In this document: positions 8,278-18,400 of the stretch, one piece after another
Layout of the letters: every line of letters begins with the position of its first letter
Numbering within the stretch: the first letter of the stretch is position 1
Origin: Dysgonomonas hofstadii
Lineage (GTDB): Bacteria; Bacteroidota; Bacteroidia; Bacteroidales; Dysgonomonadaceae
NCBI RefSeq assembly: GCF_014196915.1
Contig: NZ_JACIEP010000004.1
Location: forward strand, 310,001 to 374,000
DNA: 64,000 bases
Reading direction: 5' to 3'
Position numbers and translations under genes: made by a program
The notes under the pieces: model-generated
Told to the model about the DNA's origin: nothing
What the model saw: only the letters and a program-made list of their open reading frames with translations
The model's database searches: none

Positions 8278-11001
8278 ATGAAAAAAACGCTATTAATCTT
8301 TATTCTCTTTTTTACTACAATTACTTTTTTTGCGCAAGAAGTGCTGAAAGAGCGTACTTATAATTACATTCTGACTTCGGTCGACGGGCATGCAGGGAAG
8401 TTTGTCTGGAAGATGAAAAAGGCAGATGAATTGAATGTCCGGGCAGAAGACATTTCGACAAGCAATATAAACTCAACCAACTGGTTGCCAGCCATAGTCC
8501 CGGGAACAGTGTTGAATTCACTTGTGTATAATAAAGTATATCCTGAGCCATATTATGGACTGAACAACAAGCTGGAATCAAATTTAATTCCTGATTTGTA
8601 TCATGTTGGTCGGGATTTTTATACATATTGGTTTCGTACGGAGTTTAATCTCGATAAAAACCAGCTCATAAATAAAAAGGTTTGGATGCAGGTTGATGGT
8701 ATTAACTATCGTGCGGAAATATGGCTTAATGGAAGTATGATAGGTAATATTTCAGGTATGTTTGTGCAAAACCAGATTAATATTACCGATAATGTAGTTT
8801 ATGACAAAGAGAATGTTCTTGCAGTAAAGGTATATCCTATTGATACTCCGGGGACGATTAAACCTAAAGGAGGAAAATCTTTTGGCGCAACCGGAGAATT
8901 TCAAAATGGAGGAAATGGTGAAATAGGTAAAAACGTAACACAGTTGATGACTGTAGGCTGGGATTTCACTTTTCTGGATGGTATAAGAGACCGGAATACC
9001 GGAATATGGAAAGATATTTCAATTTTCACGACAGGGAAAACAATATTACGTCATCCATTTGTAAAATCTGAATTGGAAAAGCCGGAGTATAATGTCTCAA
9101 GACAAACTATTTCGGTAGAAGTAGCTTTTCCTAATTATCTCCAGCAGAACCGGCGGCAGAAAGTAAAAGTGATAGGCGAAATGAAAGGAGAAAATATCAG
9201 GTTCGAAAAAGAGATTTCGATGTTCAGGGAAGAGGTAAGCGAAGTGGTGTTTACACCCGAAGAGTATCCTCAACTCATCATAAATAATCCGCGGTTGTGG
9301 TGGCCTGTGAATAAAGGGAAGCAGGAATTATATGATTTGGTATTAAAAACGGAAATCGACGGGGAAATAACAGACTCCATCTCCACACGCTTTGGAATAA
9401 GGGAAATAACCTCTACAACAGATACTCCTGATAAGTCCAGAACATTCTATATCAATGGTAAGCCCTTATTTATCAGGGGAACGAACTGGTTGCCCGAAAA
9501 TATGCTTCGCACATCAAACGAACGGACTTATGCCGAACTAAGATATTCAGCCCAATCGGGAATAAACCTCATACGTTTTTGGGGAGGAGGCATAACAGAA
9601 TCCGATTATTTCTTCCAGTTGTGCGATGAACTGGGAATACTGGTCTGGCAAGAGTTTTGGATGACCGGCGATACCAAACATCCCGGAGATTTAGGTTTAT
9701 ATTTATCAAATGTAGCCTCTACCGTGAAAAGAATTCGCAATCATGCGAGCCTTGCATATTACGTATCCTCAAATGAGAGCAGTGAAATGCCCTACACAAG
9801 ATCTTTGATTAACTATTTGGATGGTACACGGGGATATCAGATGGAATCGGAAAGCGAAGGAATACACGATGGCAGTCCCTACAAACAGGTAAATATTATG
9901 GCGCACTATGAAAATACAGCGTCGGACAGGGGGAGCCGTGTTGACGGATTCAACCCTGAATATGGTGCACCGTGCCTTCCTACGGTTGAATGCTTGCGTG
10001 AAATGATGGATGAAAAAGACTTGTGGCCTATCAATAAGGAGGTATGGGATTACTCTGATGGAAATGGTTTCCACCTCATGTCGTCTATGTATACCGATAT
10101 GACCAATGAATACGGGTTATCCAATAATATAGATGAGTTTGCGATGAAAGGGCAATTTGTAGGAGCCTTCAACTACAAGAGTATATGGGAAGTATGGAAT
10201 TATAATAAACTGAACTATGGAGATCGCTATACATCCGGATTCTTGTATTGGTACCACAATTCGCCTATACGTCAAGTATGCGGACGTATGTGGGACTGGT
10301 CGTTGGAACCGACAGCCGCATTGTATGCCGCACAAAACGCATGCGAACCATTGCACCCTCAGTTCGACTATCTGAAAAATACAGTGTCAATTGTAAATGA
10401 TTATTACCAATCATTTAATGACTATAAGGTTACGGCAGATGTATATGATTTGAATATGAGAAAAATATTTTCAAAACAGGCTTCTGTCAATCTGCCCGAA
10501 GACGGAGTGGTTAATGATGTTTTCAGGATTGATTTTCCGGATAATATTACCTCTGTGCAATTTATCAAACTAAGACTGTTTGATGATAAAAACCGACAAG
10601 TGGGAAGTAACTTTTATTGGCGTTCGAATAACAAATATGAAGGTCGTAAAACTCTTACCGGGCCTACTACGGCAGGATTTCAGGATATAAATAGACTTGC
10701 AAAGACTAAAGTTGCTGTAAAATATACAACATCAGTAAAAGAAGGGAAGCACTTTATCGATCTCAATTTGAAAAACACGGGGAAAACCCTTTCTTTTTTC
10801 ACTCAGGTACAATGGCTCGACGGTAAAGGTAATCCTGTACGCCCTTCGTTCTATACAAACAATTTTATGAGTTTGCTACCCGGAGAGACAGAGCAGATAA
10901 AAATAGAAACAGATATGAGCAATCTTCCCGAAAATGAGTATCATTTGGTAATCAAGGGATTTAATATAGAAAGACAAGAATTCAAAGTAAGACTAAGGTA
11001 A
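8278..11001 (+). CDS. Glycoside hydrolase family 2, exo-beta-glucosaminidase/beta-mannosidase-like, exported
   Basis: 907 residues. A signal peptide (to about residue 20, ending TFFAQ) without lipobox suggests a periplasmic enzyme. The order of domains is that of large GH2 enzymes: N-terminal jelly roll about 60-230, Ig-like sandwich about 240-370, TIM barrel about 375-700, C-terminal sandwich. The barrel signature RFWGGGITESDYFFQ followed by DELGILVWQEFW is typical of the exo-beta-D-glucosaminidase and beta-mannosidase side of GH2. Candidate acid/base is Glu500 in SSNESSEMP and candidate nucleophile is Glu638 in SIWEVWN, by position relative to CsxA-type enzymes. It probably removes a terminal beta-linked sugar from imported oligosaccharides. 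The exact sugar (GlcN, Man or other) cannot be read from sequence. First gene of the operon. Confidence 0.85.
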   Translation: MKKTLLIFILFFTTITFFAQEVLKERTYNYILTSVDGHAGKFVWKMKKADELNVRAEDISTSNINSTNWLPAIVPGTVLNSLVYNKVYPEPYYGLNNKLESNLIPDLYHVGRDFYTYWFRTEFNLDKNQLINKKVWMQVDGINYRAEIWLNGSMIGNISGMFVQNQINITDNVVYDKENVLAVKVYPIDTPGTIKPKGGKSFGATGEFQNGGNGEIGKNVTQLMTVGWDFTFLDGIRDRNTGIWKDISIFTTGKTILRHPFVKSELEKPEYNVSRQTISVEVAFPNYLQQNRRQKVKVIGEMKGENIRFEKEISMFREEVSEVVFTPEEYPQLIINNPRLWWPVNKGKQELYDLVLKTEIDGEITDSISTRFGIREITSTTDTPDKSRTFYINGKPLFIRGTNWLPENMLRTSNERTYAELRYSAQSGINLIRFWGGGITESDYFFQLCDELGILVWQEFWMTGDTKHPGDLGLYLSNVASTVKRIRNHASLAYYVSSNESSEMPYTRSLINYLDGTRGYQMESESEGIHDGSPYKQVNIMAHYENTASDRGSRVDGFNPEYGAPCLPTVECLREMMDEKDLWPINKEVWDYSDGNGFHLMSSMYTDMTNEYGLSNNIDEFAMKGQFVGAFNYKSIWEVWNYNKLNYGDRYTSGFLYWYHNSPIRQVCGRMWDWSLEPTAALYAAQNACEPLHPQFDYLKNTVSIVNDYYQSFNDYKVTADVYDLNMRKIFSKQASVNLPEDGVVNDVFRIDFPDNITSVQFIKLRLFDDKNRQVGSNFYWRSNNKYEGRKTLTGPTTAGFQDINRLAKTKVAVKYTTSVKEGKHFIDLNLKNTGKTLSFFTQVQWLDGKGNPVRPSFYTNNFMSLLPGETEQIKIETDMSNLPENEYHLVIKGFNIERQEFKVRLR

Positions 11002-11046
11002 ATATAGATCTACTTCAATGTTTCTTTAAGTCCAGAAATAAATTCC

Positions 11047-12192
11047 ATGAAAAGATATTATTGTTTTTTATGTATATCTGTTGTTGTTCTTCTATTCAGT
11101 TCGTGTATAAGGGCGAAACAAACAGAACCGGAACAACCAGACAAGTTGCCCGAATGGGCATTAGGTGAGTTTGTTCGTCCCGGAATAGACTCTCCTGTTA
11201 TTTCGCCGGATACCATAAACGAGTTTTATTGCCCAATGCGTAAGAACAAGGTTAAATGGGAGGAAAGCGATACATTCAATCCTGGGGCGATTGTCAAAGA
11301 TGGTAAAATAGTAGTATTATACCGGGCAGAAGATAATTCGGGACAAGGTATCGGAAAACGCACTTCCCGTATTGGTTATGCCGAAAGCAGAGATGGCATT
11401 ACGATGGAAAGGAGAAAGACTCCTGTCATGTTTCCAGATGATAAATTTAAAGATCTCGAATATCCCGGAGGATGCGAAGACCCTCGGGTAGCAATGACCG
11501 AAGACGGATTATATGTGGCTTTTTATACAGCGTGGAATCGTAAAATTGCCCGTTTAGCGGTAGCTACTTCAAGAGATCTTGTAAACTGGGAAAAGCATGG
11601 GTTGGCTTTTGGAAAAGCATATAAGGGGCGGTTCGAAGAGCTGTTTTGTAAATCGGCATCGATACTTACAACAATAAAGAATGATAAGATTGTTATTGAA
11701 AAAATCAATGGAAAATACTTTATGTATTGGGGTGAACGGGCGATACATGCCGCTACCTCTGACGATTTGATCAATTGGGAACCTGTGTTGGACGATAATA
11801 ATCAGCTGAAAATAATAGCACAGCCTCGCGACGGACATTTCGATAGCCTGTTTACAGAGTGTGGCCCGCCGGCTTTACTTACCGGTAAGGGGATTGTCTT
11901 GCTGTATAACGGAAAAAACGGGAAAAAAGATGGAAAAGGAGATCCCGGTTATCCATCAGGGGCATATTGTGCCGGACAGATATTGTTAGATGCCAAAGAT
12001 CCATTCAAAGTATTGGACAGATTAGATAAGCCTTTTTTCTATCCGGAAGCTTCGTATGAAAAGAGCGGGCAATATGTACAAGGAACGGTATTCATACAAG
12101 GTTTGGCCTATCTCCATGGAAAATTATATCTCTATTATGGATGTGCCGATTCACAAATCGGAGTAGCAATATGTGATTATAAGAATAAATAA
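11047..12192 (+). CDS. Glycoside hydrolase family 130-like lipoprotein (beta-mannoside-active)
   Basis: 381 residues starting with a lipoprotein signal (VVLLFSSC). The five-bladed propeller shows GH130 hallmarks: TFNPGAIVKDGKIVVLYRAE near residues 78-97, SRIGYAESRDG, and GGCEDPRV with Asp145, the expected catalytic acid. Then come repeated strands such as AATSDDLINWEP. GH130 members are either phosphorylases or hydrolases acting on beta-1,2- or beta-1,4-mannosides. Secretion favours a hydrolase because phosphorylases are normally cytoplasmic (inference). It lies 45 nt after the GH2 gene and before the GH105 gene, which suggests sequential attack on a mannose-containing acidic oligosaccharide. 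Confidence 0.8.
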   Translation: MKRYYCFLCISVVVLLFSSCIRAKQTEPEQPDKLPEWALGEFVRPGIDSPVISPDTINEFYCPMRKNKVKWEESDTFNPGAIVKDGKIVVLYRAEDNSGQGIGKRTSRIGYAESRDGITMERRKTPVMFPDDKFKDLEYPGGCEDPRVAMTEDGLYVAFYTAWNRKIARLAVATSRDLVNWEKHGLAFGKAYKGRFEELFCKSASILTTIKNDKIVIEKINGKYFMYWGERAIHAATSDDLINWEPVLDDNNQLKIIAQPRDGHFDSLFTECGPPALLTGKGIVLLYNGKNGKKDGKGDPGYPSGAYCAGQILLDAKDPFKVLDRLDKPFFYPEASYEKSGQYVQGTVFIQGLAYLHGKLYLYYGCADSQIGVAICDYKNK

Positions 12193-12291
12193 ACAGTTTC
12201 TTAAAATAAAATTAATAACCCGATAAAACTATCTCGATAATAAACAGAATATTAAGTTTAATCAAAAAAATTATAATCAAAATTCAGTATC

Positions 12292-13395
12292 ATGAGTAAA
12301 AAACTATTTTTCTTATTTTTTTTATTACCATTTCAATTCTTAGTCGCGCAGGATAACGTGTTGACCAATTTCCCTAAAGGTTCTACTCCTGAAGAAATTG
12401 GAAAACGTTTAGCATATCATTTCGTGGGAGCCAGGCATGATCTCTATGCCGGAAGATATATCCATTATGCCGAAGTATGCAGTTGGACAGGTGCACTCGG
12501 TTATGCTGTTCAGGTAAAAGATCAGGAACTTACTAAACTCTTAATAAACAGATTTGAACCTTTGTTTGGTAGAGAAAAAACTTTGTTGCCGCCGATGAAC
12601 CATGTCGATTACAATATGTTCGGAGGTTTGCCTCTGCAACTTTATCAAATAACAAAAGATAAACGATACCGGGATATGGGAATGGCATATGCCGATAGCC
12701 AGTGGGAACTACCGGAAAATGCGAAAATGGAAGAAAGACATTGGTCAGAAAAAGGACATTCATGGCAAACGCGTTTGTGGATTGATGATATGTATATGAT
12801 AACCTTTGTGCAGGCGCAGGCTTATAAAGTAACAGGAGACTCCAAATATCTCGACCGCGCTGCCGAGGAGATGGTACTCTATCTGGAAGAGATACAACGT
12901 CCCAACGGCCTTTTCTATCATGCACCGGATGTTCCCTACTATTGGGCACGTGGAGCCGGCTGGATGGCTGTAGGTATGACCGATATATTGCGCTATTTGC
13001 CTCAAGATCATAAAGATCGTTCGCGTATAATGAAAGGTTATCACGCCATGATGGAAAGCTTGCTAAAATATCAGGGTGCAAATGGAATGTGGAATCAGTT
13101 GATTGATAAATCTGATTGTTGGGCCGAAACATCCGGTTCTGCTATGTTCACCTATGCATTTATTGTAGGAGTGAAACAAGGATGGTTAGATGCCGCAAAA
13201 TATGCTCCGGCCGCACGAAAAGCATGGTTGGCATTAGTTACATATATTGATGAGCGTAACAATGTAACAGAGGTTTGTGTTGGTACCGGTAAAAAGAATG
13301 ACAAACAGTATTATTACGATCGTCCACGCCTTGCAGGAGACTTTCACGGGCAGGCTCCTTACTTGTGGTGCACTGTTGCTCTTATGGAAAAATAA
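12292..13395 (+). CDS. Glycoside hydrolase family 105, unsaturated uronyl hydrolase, exported
   Basis: 367 residues, signal peptide to about residue 20 (QFLVAQ). The rest is a single alpha6/alpha6 barrel. GH105/GH88 enzymes hydrate the C4-C5 double bond of the unsaturated uronic acid that polysaccharide lyases leave at the non-reducing end. Diagnostic segments are WIDDMYMITF with the expected catalytic Asp at 165 or 166, YWARGAGWMAVGM, and the C-terminal RLAGDFHGQAPYLWC. Length fits the family (about 350-380). Its presence implies that the target polysaccharide contains uronic acid and is first cut by a lyase, but no lyase gene is in the window. It lies about 100 nt after the GH130 gene. Confidence 0.88.
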   Translation: MSKKLFFLFFLLPFQFLVAQDNVLTNFPKGSTPEEIGKRLAYHFVGARHDLYAGRYIHYAEVCSWTGALGYAVQVKDQELTKLLINRFEPLFGREKTLLPPMNHVDYNMFGGLPLQLYQITKDKRYRDMGMAYADSQWELPENAKMEERHWSEKGHSWQTRLWIDDMYMITFVQAQAYKVTGDSKYLDRAAEEMVLYLEEIQRPNGLFYHAPDVPYYWARGAGWMAVGMTDILRYLPQDHKDRSRIMKGYHAMMESLLKYQGANGMWNQLIDKSDCWAETSGSAMFTYAFIVGVKQGWLDAAKYAPAARKAWLALVTYIDERNNVTEVCVGTGKKNDKQYYYDRPRLAGDFHGQAPYLWCTVALMEK

Positions 13396-13488
13396 GGTTA
13401 GCAGACCTTTTCTAAAGTATTTTTTTCTGCGCAGACAATTTGACTCTTTTTCCTGCGCAAGGTATACATAGAATAAAAAGAAATTTTA

Positions 13489-15351
13489 ATGAAACGATTA
13501 TCTGTCTTATTGTTTTTTGTCCTTTCTATCGCATATAACACCTATGCCTCCGATTACGATATTGTAATAGTAGGCGGTACTCCTGCTGGAATTACGACAG
13601 CTATTGCAGCAGCTCGAGAAGGTAAGAATTGCCTTATTCTGGAGAGAACGGAACATATTGGAGGGCTTCCGGTCAATGGGCTTGGAGCAACCGATATTGG
13701 CACTCGGGGGGCAACAACAGGATTGTTCGGTCAATTGGTAGCATTAAATAAGGCATATTATGCAGAGCGGTATGGAGCTGAATCTGTTCAGGTTCGCCAT
13801 TGTAGCGATGGATATCACTTTGAGCCTCACGTAGCTGCTAATACGTTTGACCGGATGATTGCACAAGCAGGCCCCGGTAAAATAGATATACTAACGTCCC
13901 GTCAATTTGATTCTGATCCTCGTTATGTGATTAAGATGGGAGATAAGATCGAATCTATTCGTATTCTCAATAGATTAACGGGCAAAGAGGAATTTTATAA
14001 GGCAAAAATATTTATAGATGCAACTTATGAAGGAGATCTGGGTGCCGCAGCGGGAGTCCCATACAAATTAGGTCGTGAAGCTGCGGATGAATATAACGAA
14101 CCATGTGCCGGCAAAATCTATCGTTGGTGGAAACATGGCCCTGACGAAGCCGGGACAACATATCAGGGTGATAATGCAATACAGGCATATAACTATCGTC
14201 TGTGCCTGACGAATAATCCCGATAATCGCATGCCAATACCTAAGCCAAAGGACTATAGCAGGGAAGAATTTGTCTCGCTGATCGACGATGTGCTGACCGG
14301 ACGCAATACCGACATACTTTTTAGCCGTGTGGACAAAACTAAAATAGAGGAGAACAGAAGGAATATTTTAGCAGGAAAAAGTACATCTATACAAGGAGAT
14401 CCTTGGGGAATACGGAAGCTGAGCAGCATGACTCAATTACCTAATGGAAAGGTTGATGCCAACAACCAACATCTGGCTCTTATATCTACCGACTTACCCG
14501 AAGAGAATTGGCCTTGGCCTACCTCCGGATGGGATTGGCGCGATCGTTTTGCCGACAGGCTCAGATCATATACGATCGGATTATTATGGTTTGCCCAAAA
14601 TGATGAAGAATTACCTCTGCATTTTCGCGAAGCGTGTCGCGAGTGGGGATTTGCCAAAGATGAATATCTTGATAATGATGGATTTCCACGTCAGGTTTAT
14701 GTTCGTGAAGGCAGACGTCTCGAAGGGACATATTTTTTTACGGCCAATGATGCTCTTCCTTTAAGAGAAGGAGGACGTCCGCCTGTTCATTCTGTATCTG
14801 TTACTGCCAGCCACTATGCATTAGATTCGCATGCAGTACGCAAACGTGAGCCTGGACGTGTACATCTTGATGGTTTTTTTAGTCATCCTTCGTCTGTTTA
14901 TACAGTTCCATATGGTGTAATGGTACCGAAAATAATAGATAATCTGCTCTTTCCCGTAGCCGTATCTGGCAGCCATGTTGGTTTTTCTACTCTGCGGATG
15001 GAACCTTGCTGGATGGCACTCGGAGAAGCGGCGGGCATAGCGGCGGCATTGGCGATAGATAATTCGCAAAGAGTAAGGGATATTCCGACTAATATTCTCC
15101 AGGAAAAACTGCTAAACTATGGCGCTACTTTAATTTATTTCAAGGATATAAAGAGTACCGATGTCGATTTTGTTACAGTTCAGCGATTGGCATTGAGAGG
15201 GTTTTTCCCGGATTGGGAAGCACGTCTCGATGAAGTGGTAAATGAAAATACGGCTACTTTGTGGAGTAAACTTAGCGGGAAACAGCTTGTGAGTGGAGGG
15301 AAGACTAAAAGGGAAATAATCAGGTCAGTTTTATCCGATCTAAAGGAATAA
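13489..15351 (+). CDS. Exported FAD-dependent oxidoreductase (FAD_oxidored family) in the polysaccharide locus
   Basis: 620 residues with an N-terminal signal peptide (MKRLSVLLFFVLSIAYNTYA). The Rossmann nucleotide-binding motif follows directly: DYDIVIVGGTPAGIT around residues 22-37, with an acidic residue ending strand 2 (CLILERTEHIGG). A C-terminal FAD-contact segment (EPCWMALGEAAGIAAALA) completes the PF12831-like fold. These proteins occur in many Bacteroidetes sugar loci but their substrates are mostly unknown. Export with a flavin cofactor is notable, because FAD is normally bound in the cytoplasm unless it is supplied to the periplasm. Plausible roles are oxidation of a sugar hydroxyl before cleavage or removal of a substituent (inference). 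It lies 93 nt after GH105 and upstream of susC. Confidence 0.8.
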   Translation: MKRLSVLLFFVLSIAYNTYASDYDIVIVGGTPAGITTAIAAAREGKNCLILERTEHIGGLPVNGLGATDIGTRGATTGLFGQLVALNKAYYAERYGAESVQVRHCSDGYHFEPHVAANTFDRMIAQAGPGKIDILTSRQFDSDPRYVIKMGDKIESIRILNRLTGKEEFYKAKIFIDATYEGDLGAAAGVPYKLGREAADEYNEPCAGKIYRWWKHGPDEAGTTYQGDNAIQAYNYRLCLTNNPDNRMPIPKPKDYSREEFVSLIDDVLTGRNTDILFSRVDKTKIEENRRNILAGKSTSIQGDPWGIRKLSSMTQLPNGKVDANNQHLALISTDLPEENWPWPTSGWDWRDRFADRLRSYTIGLLWFAQNDEELPLHFREACREWGFAKDEYLDNDGFPRQVYVREGRRLEGTYFFTANDALPLREGGRPPVHSVSVTASHYALDSHAVRKREPGRVHLDGFFSHPSSVYTVPYGVMVPKIIDNLLFPVAVSGSHVGFSTLRMEPCWMALGEAAGIAAALAIDNSQRVRDIPTNILQEKLLNYGATLIYFKDIKSTDVDFVTVQRLALRGFFPDWEARLDEVVNENTATLWSKLSGKQLVSGGKTKREIIRSVLSDLKE

Positions 15352-15357
15352 TATTCG

Positions 15358-15465
15358 ATGATGAATATCAAGGAAATTGATAGTGAGCCCTATTCGCTGA
15401 CTACAATTATAACTTTTGGAATATATGTAATCTGTTATATGATAATTAAAACAACTATAAGTTAA
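15358..15465 (+). CDS. Possible 34-35 aa small membrane protein
   Basis: A short ORF begins 6 nt after the FAD oxidoreductase stop with two tandem ATG codons and ends 16 nt before susC. The peptide has a charged N-terminal part (MNIKEIDSEPYS) followed by one continuous hydrophobic stretch (IITFGIYVICYMII) and a short tail KTTIS. That is the shape of a single-span small membrane protein. There is no sequence family I recognise, and AT-rich DNA can produce such ORFs by chance. Position and tight spacing are the only support for translation. Confidence 0.3.
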   Translation: MMNIKEIDSEPYSLTTIITFGIYVICYMIIKTTIS

Positions 15466-15481
15466 ACTTAAATCTTATTGT

Positions 15482-18400
15482 ATGATATCAAAAATTAAGT
15501 TTTGCATGCTGATGTTGTGCAGCATGTTCCTATGCATTTGTGCAAATGCACAAACAGGAAATAAGAATATCACAGGCGTGGTTCTTGATGGTAATCAGGA
15601 AGCTGTGATAGGAGCAACAGTTGCAGTGAAAGGTACCACTTTAGGTACAATGACTGATGTAGATGGTGTATTCAAGTTAAATGTTCCGGCGAAAGGGACA
15701 CTTGTAATATCTTTTCTTGGATACGCTACTAAAGAGGTTCAGATAACAGCAAATTCCGAGTATAGAATTACAATAGAAGAAAACTCTTTGAACTTGGATG
15801 AAGTTGTGGTGGTAGGATACGGAACCATGAGAAAAAAAGACCTGACAGGCTCTATCGTCCAGATTCGTCCTGATAATATTGCAATCGAAAACCCGAAAAC
15901 GGTTCAGGATATTTTGCGGGGAACTCCCGGCTTGAAAGTCGGTTTCGATTCGTCGGCTAAGGGAGGGGGAACATTAGAGATACGCGGGCAGCGTTCGGTT
16001 TATACTTCAGGAAATCACAACAGCCCATTGCTTGTCCTTGATGGAATGATTTTTTACGGAGAACTATCGGAGATCAATCCTGATGATATCGGTCAAATAG
16101 ACATTCTGAAAGATGCTTCGGCCGCGGCGATTTACGGAGCGAAGGCTGCTAATGGTGTTATCATCATTACTACAAAGAAAGGACAGCAGGGAAAACCTAC
16201 TATAAATGTAACAACTAATTTTGGCTGGTCACAATTAACCGCAAACAGGGAAAGATGGAATCCGGAAGACTATATGCAGCATCTTCAGGATTGGCTGGTG
16301 AAGAGTACTTATGGGGTAAATCCGCTGACAGGAGTTTATGAAGCATATCAAACCGGAGCAAATGCTTCACAGCCCGGATATCATATGAATCCCAACAAAT
16401 TGCCATCGAATGTCTCTATCGAAGACTGGCGTGCTTATACAGTCAATGATGGCAATGAATCCGATTTAAGTATATGGGCTAAACGATTAGGACTTAAAGG
16501 CAATGCTTTGGAAAACTATCTTGCCGGCAAAACTGTAGATTGGAAGGATCATGCATTCAGGGTAGGCTTCAATCAGGATTACAATGCAAGCGTAAGTGGA
16601 GCCGGAGAGAAAGCTAATTACTATTTTTCGATGGGTTATTTAAAAAATCAGGGTGTGCTGAGAAGTGATGATTATCAGGCTGTACGTGCCAACATGAAAG
16701 TAGATATGGAGGTTACCAAATGGCTTCAGATTGGTGCCAATGTAAATTTTCAGGACAGATCGGATGGTAATGTGGACTTAACATTGGGAAGCCTGTTAGA
16801 AAATAGTCCTTATGCTGACTATGCCGACGAAAACGGTAATCCCGTACAGTATCCTCTGGACGATAATTTCAGTAGGAGGGGGTACAACTATGATTTTCAG
16901 AAACAATATCTGGAACTGGAGAGAGGTTATACGGTGCTAAACAGTATATTTAATGCGAAAGTAAAACTTCCGTTCAATATTACATACTCATTTAATGCCG
17001 CGCCGCGCTACCAGTTCTACTATAACCGTTATTTCATGTCGGCAGATCTGCCAAACTCTACAGCAAGTGATCGAGGTGTGGATCGTGAGCATACAAAGCG
17101 TTTTGATTGGTCACTTAACAATACCATCAATTGGGATTACGTTTTCGATAAAAAGCATCATGTAGTACTCACACTTGTACAGGAGGCTGAGGAACGTCAA
17201 TATTGGAGTGACGTCATCAAAGCCCGCAATATTTTACCATCAGATGCTCTGGGTTTTCATAATACACAGAATGGGAGCAAAGAAGATAGTTCTTTTTCTA
17301 CTTCAGACAGTTATGAAACAGGAGATGCTTTGTTGGCCCGCTTATTTTATTCTTTCGACGATCGCTATATGGTTACTGCTTCTGTACGCAGGGACGGGTA
17401 TTCTGCTTTTGGTTCATCCAATCCATATGCCACTTTCCCTTCAATTGCAACAGCATGGACATTTACGAATGAGAAGTTTTTCAAATGGCAGGAGATTATG
17501 AATTACGGTAAATTACGCTTCTCTTATGGGAAGAATGGCAACCGGTCATTATCCAGCCCTTATTTAGCACTGGCTAACCTTTCTGCCGGAGGGGGAAAAA
17601 TGCATGGCTATATCGACAAAGATGGAGAACAGGTGCTTTATCGTTACTTGATGGTGGACAGGATGGCAAATCCGGCTTTACAGTGGGAAAAAACCGAGTC
17701 ATGGAATTTTGGACTCGATTTTGGCTTTCTCAACAATCGTTTGTCTGGAAATATAGAGTATTATCAAATGAAAACACACGATATGATTATGACCCGGCGT
17801 CTGCCCGAATTTACCGGGTTTGCTGATATTACTACCAATCTGGGGCAAGTCAATAATAGCGGTATAGAAATTTCGATAAATACACTGAACATAGATAATG
17901 AAGATTTTAAGTGGACTACCTCTCTTGGTTTTTCATATAACAAAAATGAGATTAAGCATCTTTATTACGACTATCAGAATGGAACAGAAATGGATGATAA
18001 AACAAATGGATGGTTTATAGGACAACCTGTCAGTGCTATTTGGAACTATCGTGTTACAGGTATTTGGCAAAAAAACGAGGTGGAAGAAGCTGCAAAGTAC
18101 GGACAAAGACCTGGAGATCCGAAAGTTGCCAACCTCTACACCGCTGATGACAAAGTAAACGATGACGGGTCTGTTACCCCTGTATATAATAACAATGATA
18201 AAGAGATACTTGGGCAAACAAGCCCGCCTTATCATTGGTCTTTACGTAACGAGTTTACATTGTGGAAAGATCTTACTGTCTCGTTCAATATCTACTCTTA
18301 TATGGGACACAAAAGCTTATCGACTAATTATCTGAACGATGATGATAATGGCGCCCGTTTAGCTAATGGAATAGTAAATCTTCCGGGGAAGGAGTATTGG

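Noticed and set aside
12533-13132. 199-codon open frame on the minus strand inside the GH105 gene
   Set aside because: It is a shadow of a strongly supported gene on the other strand and its translation has no recognisable domain.
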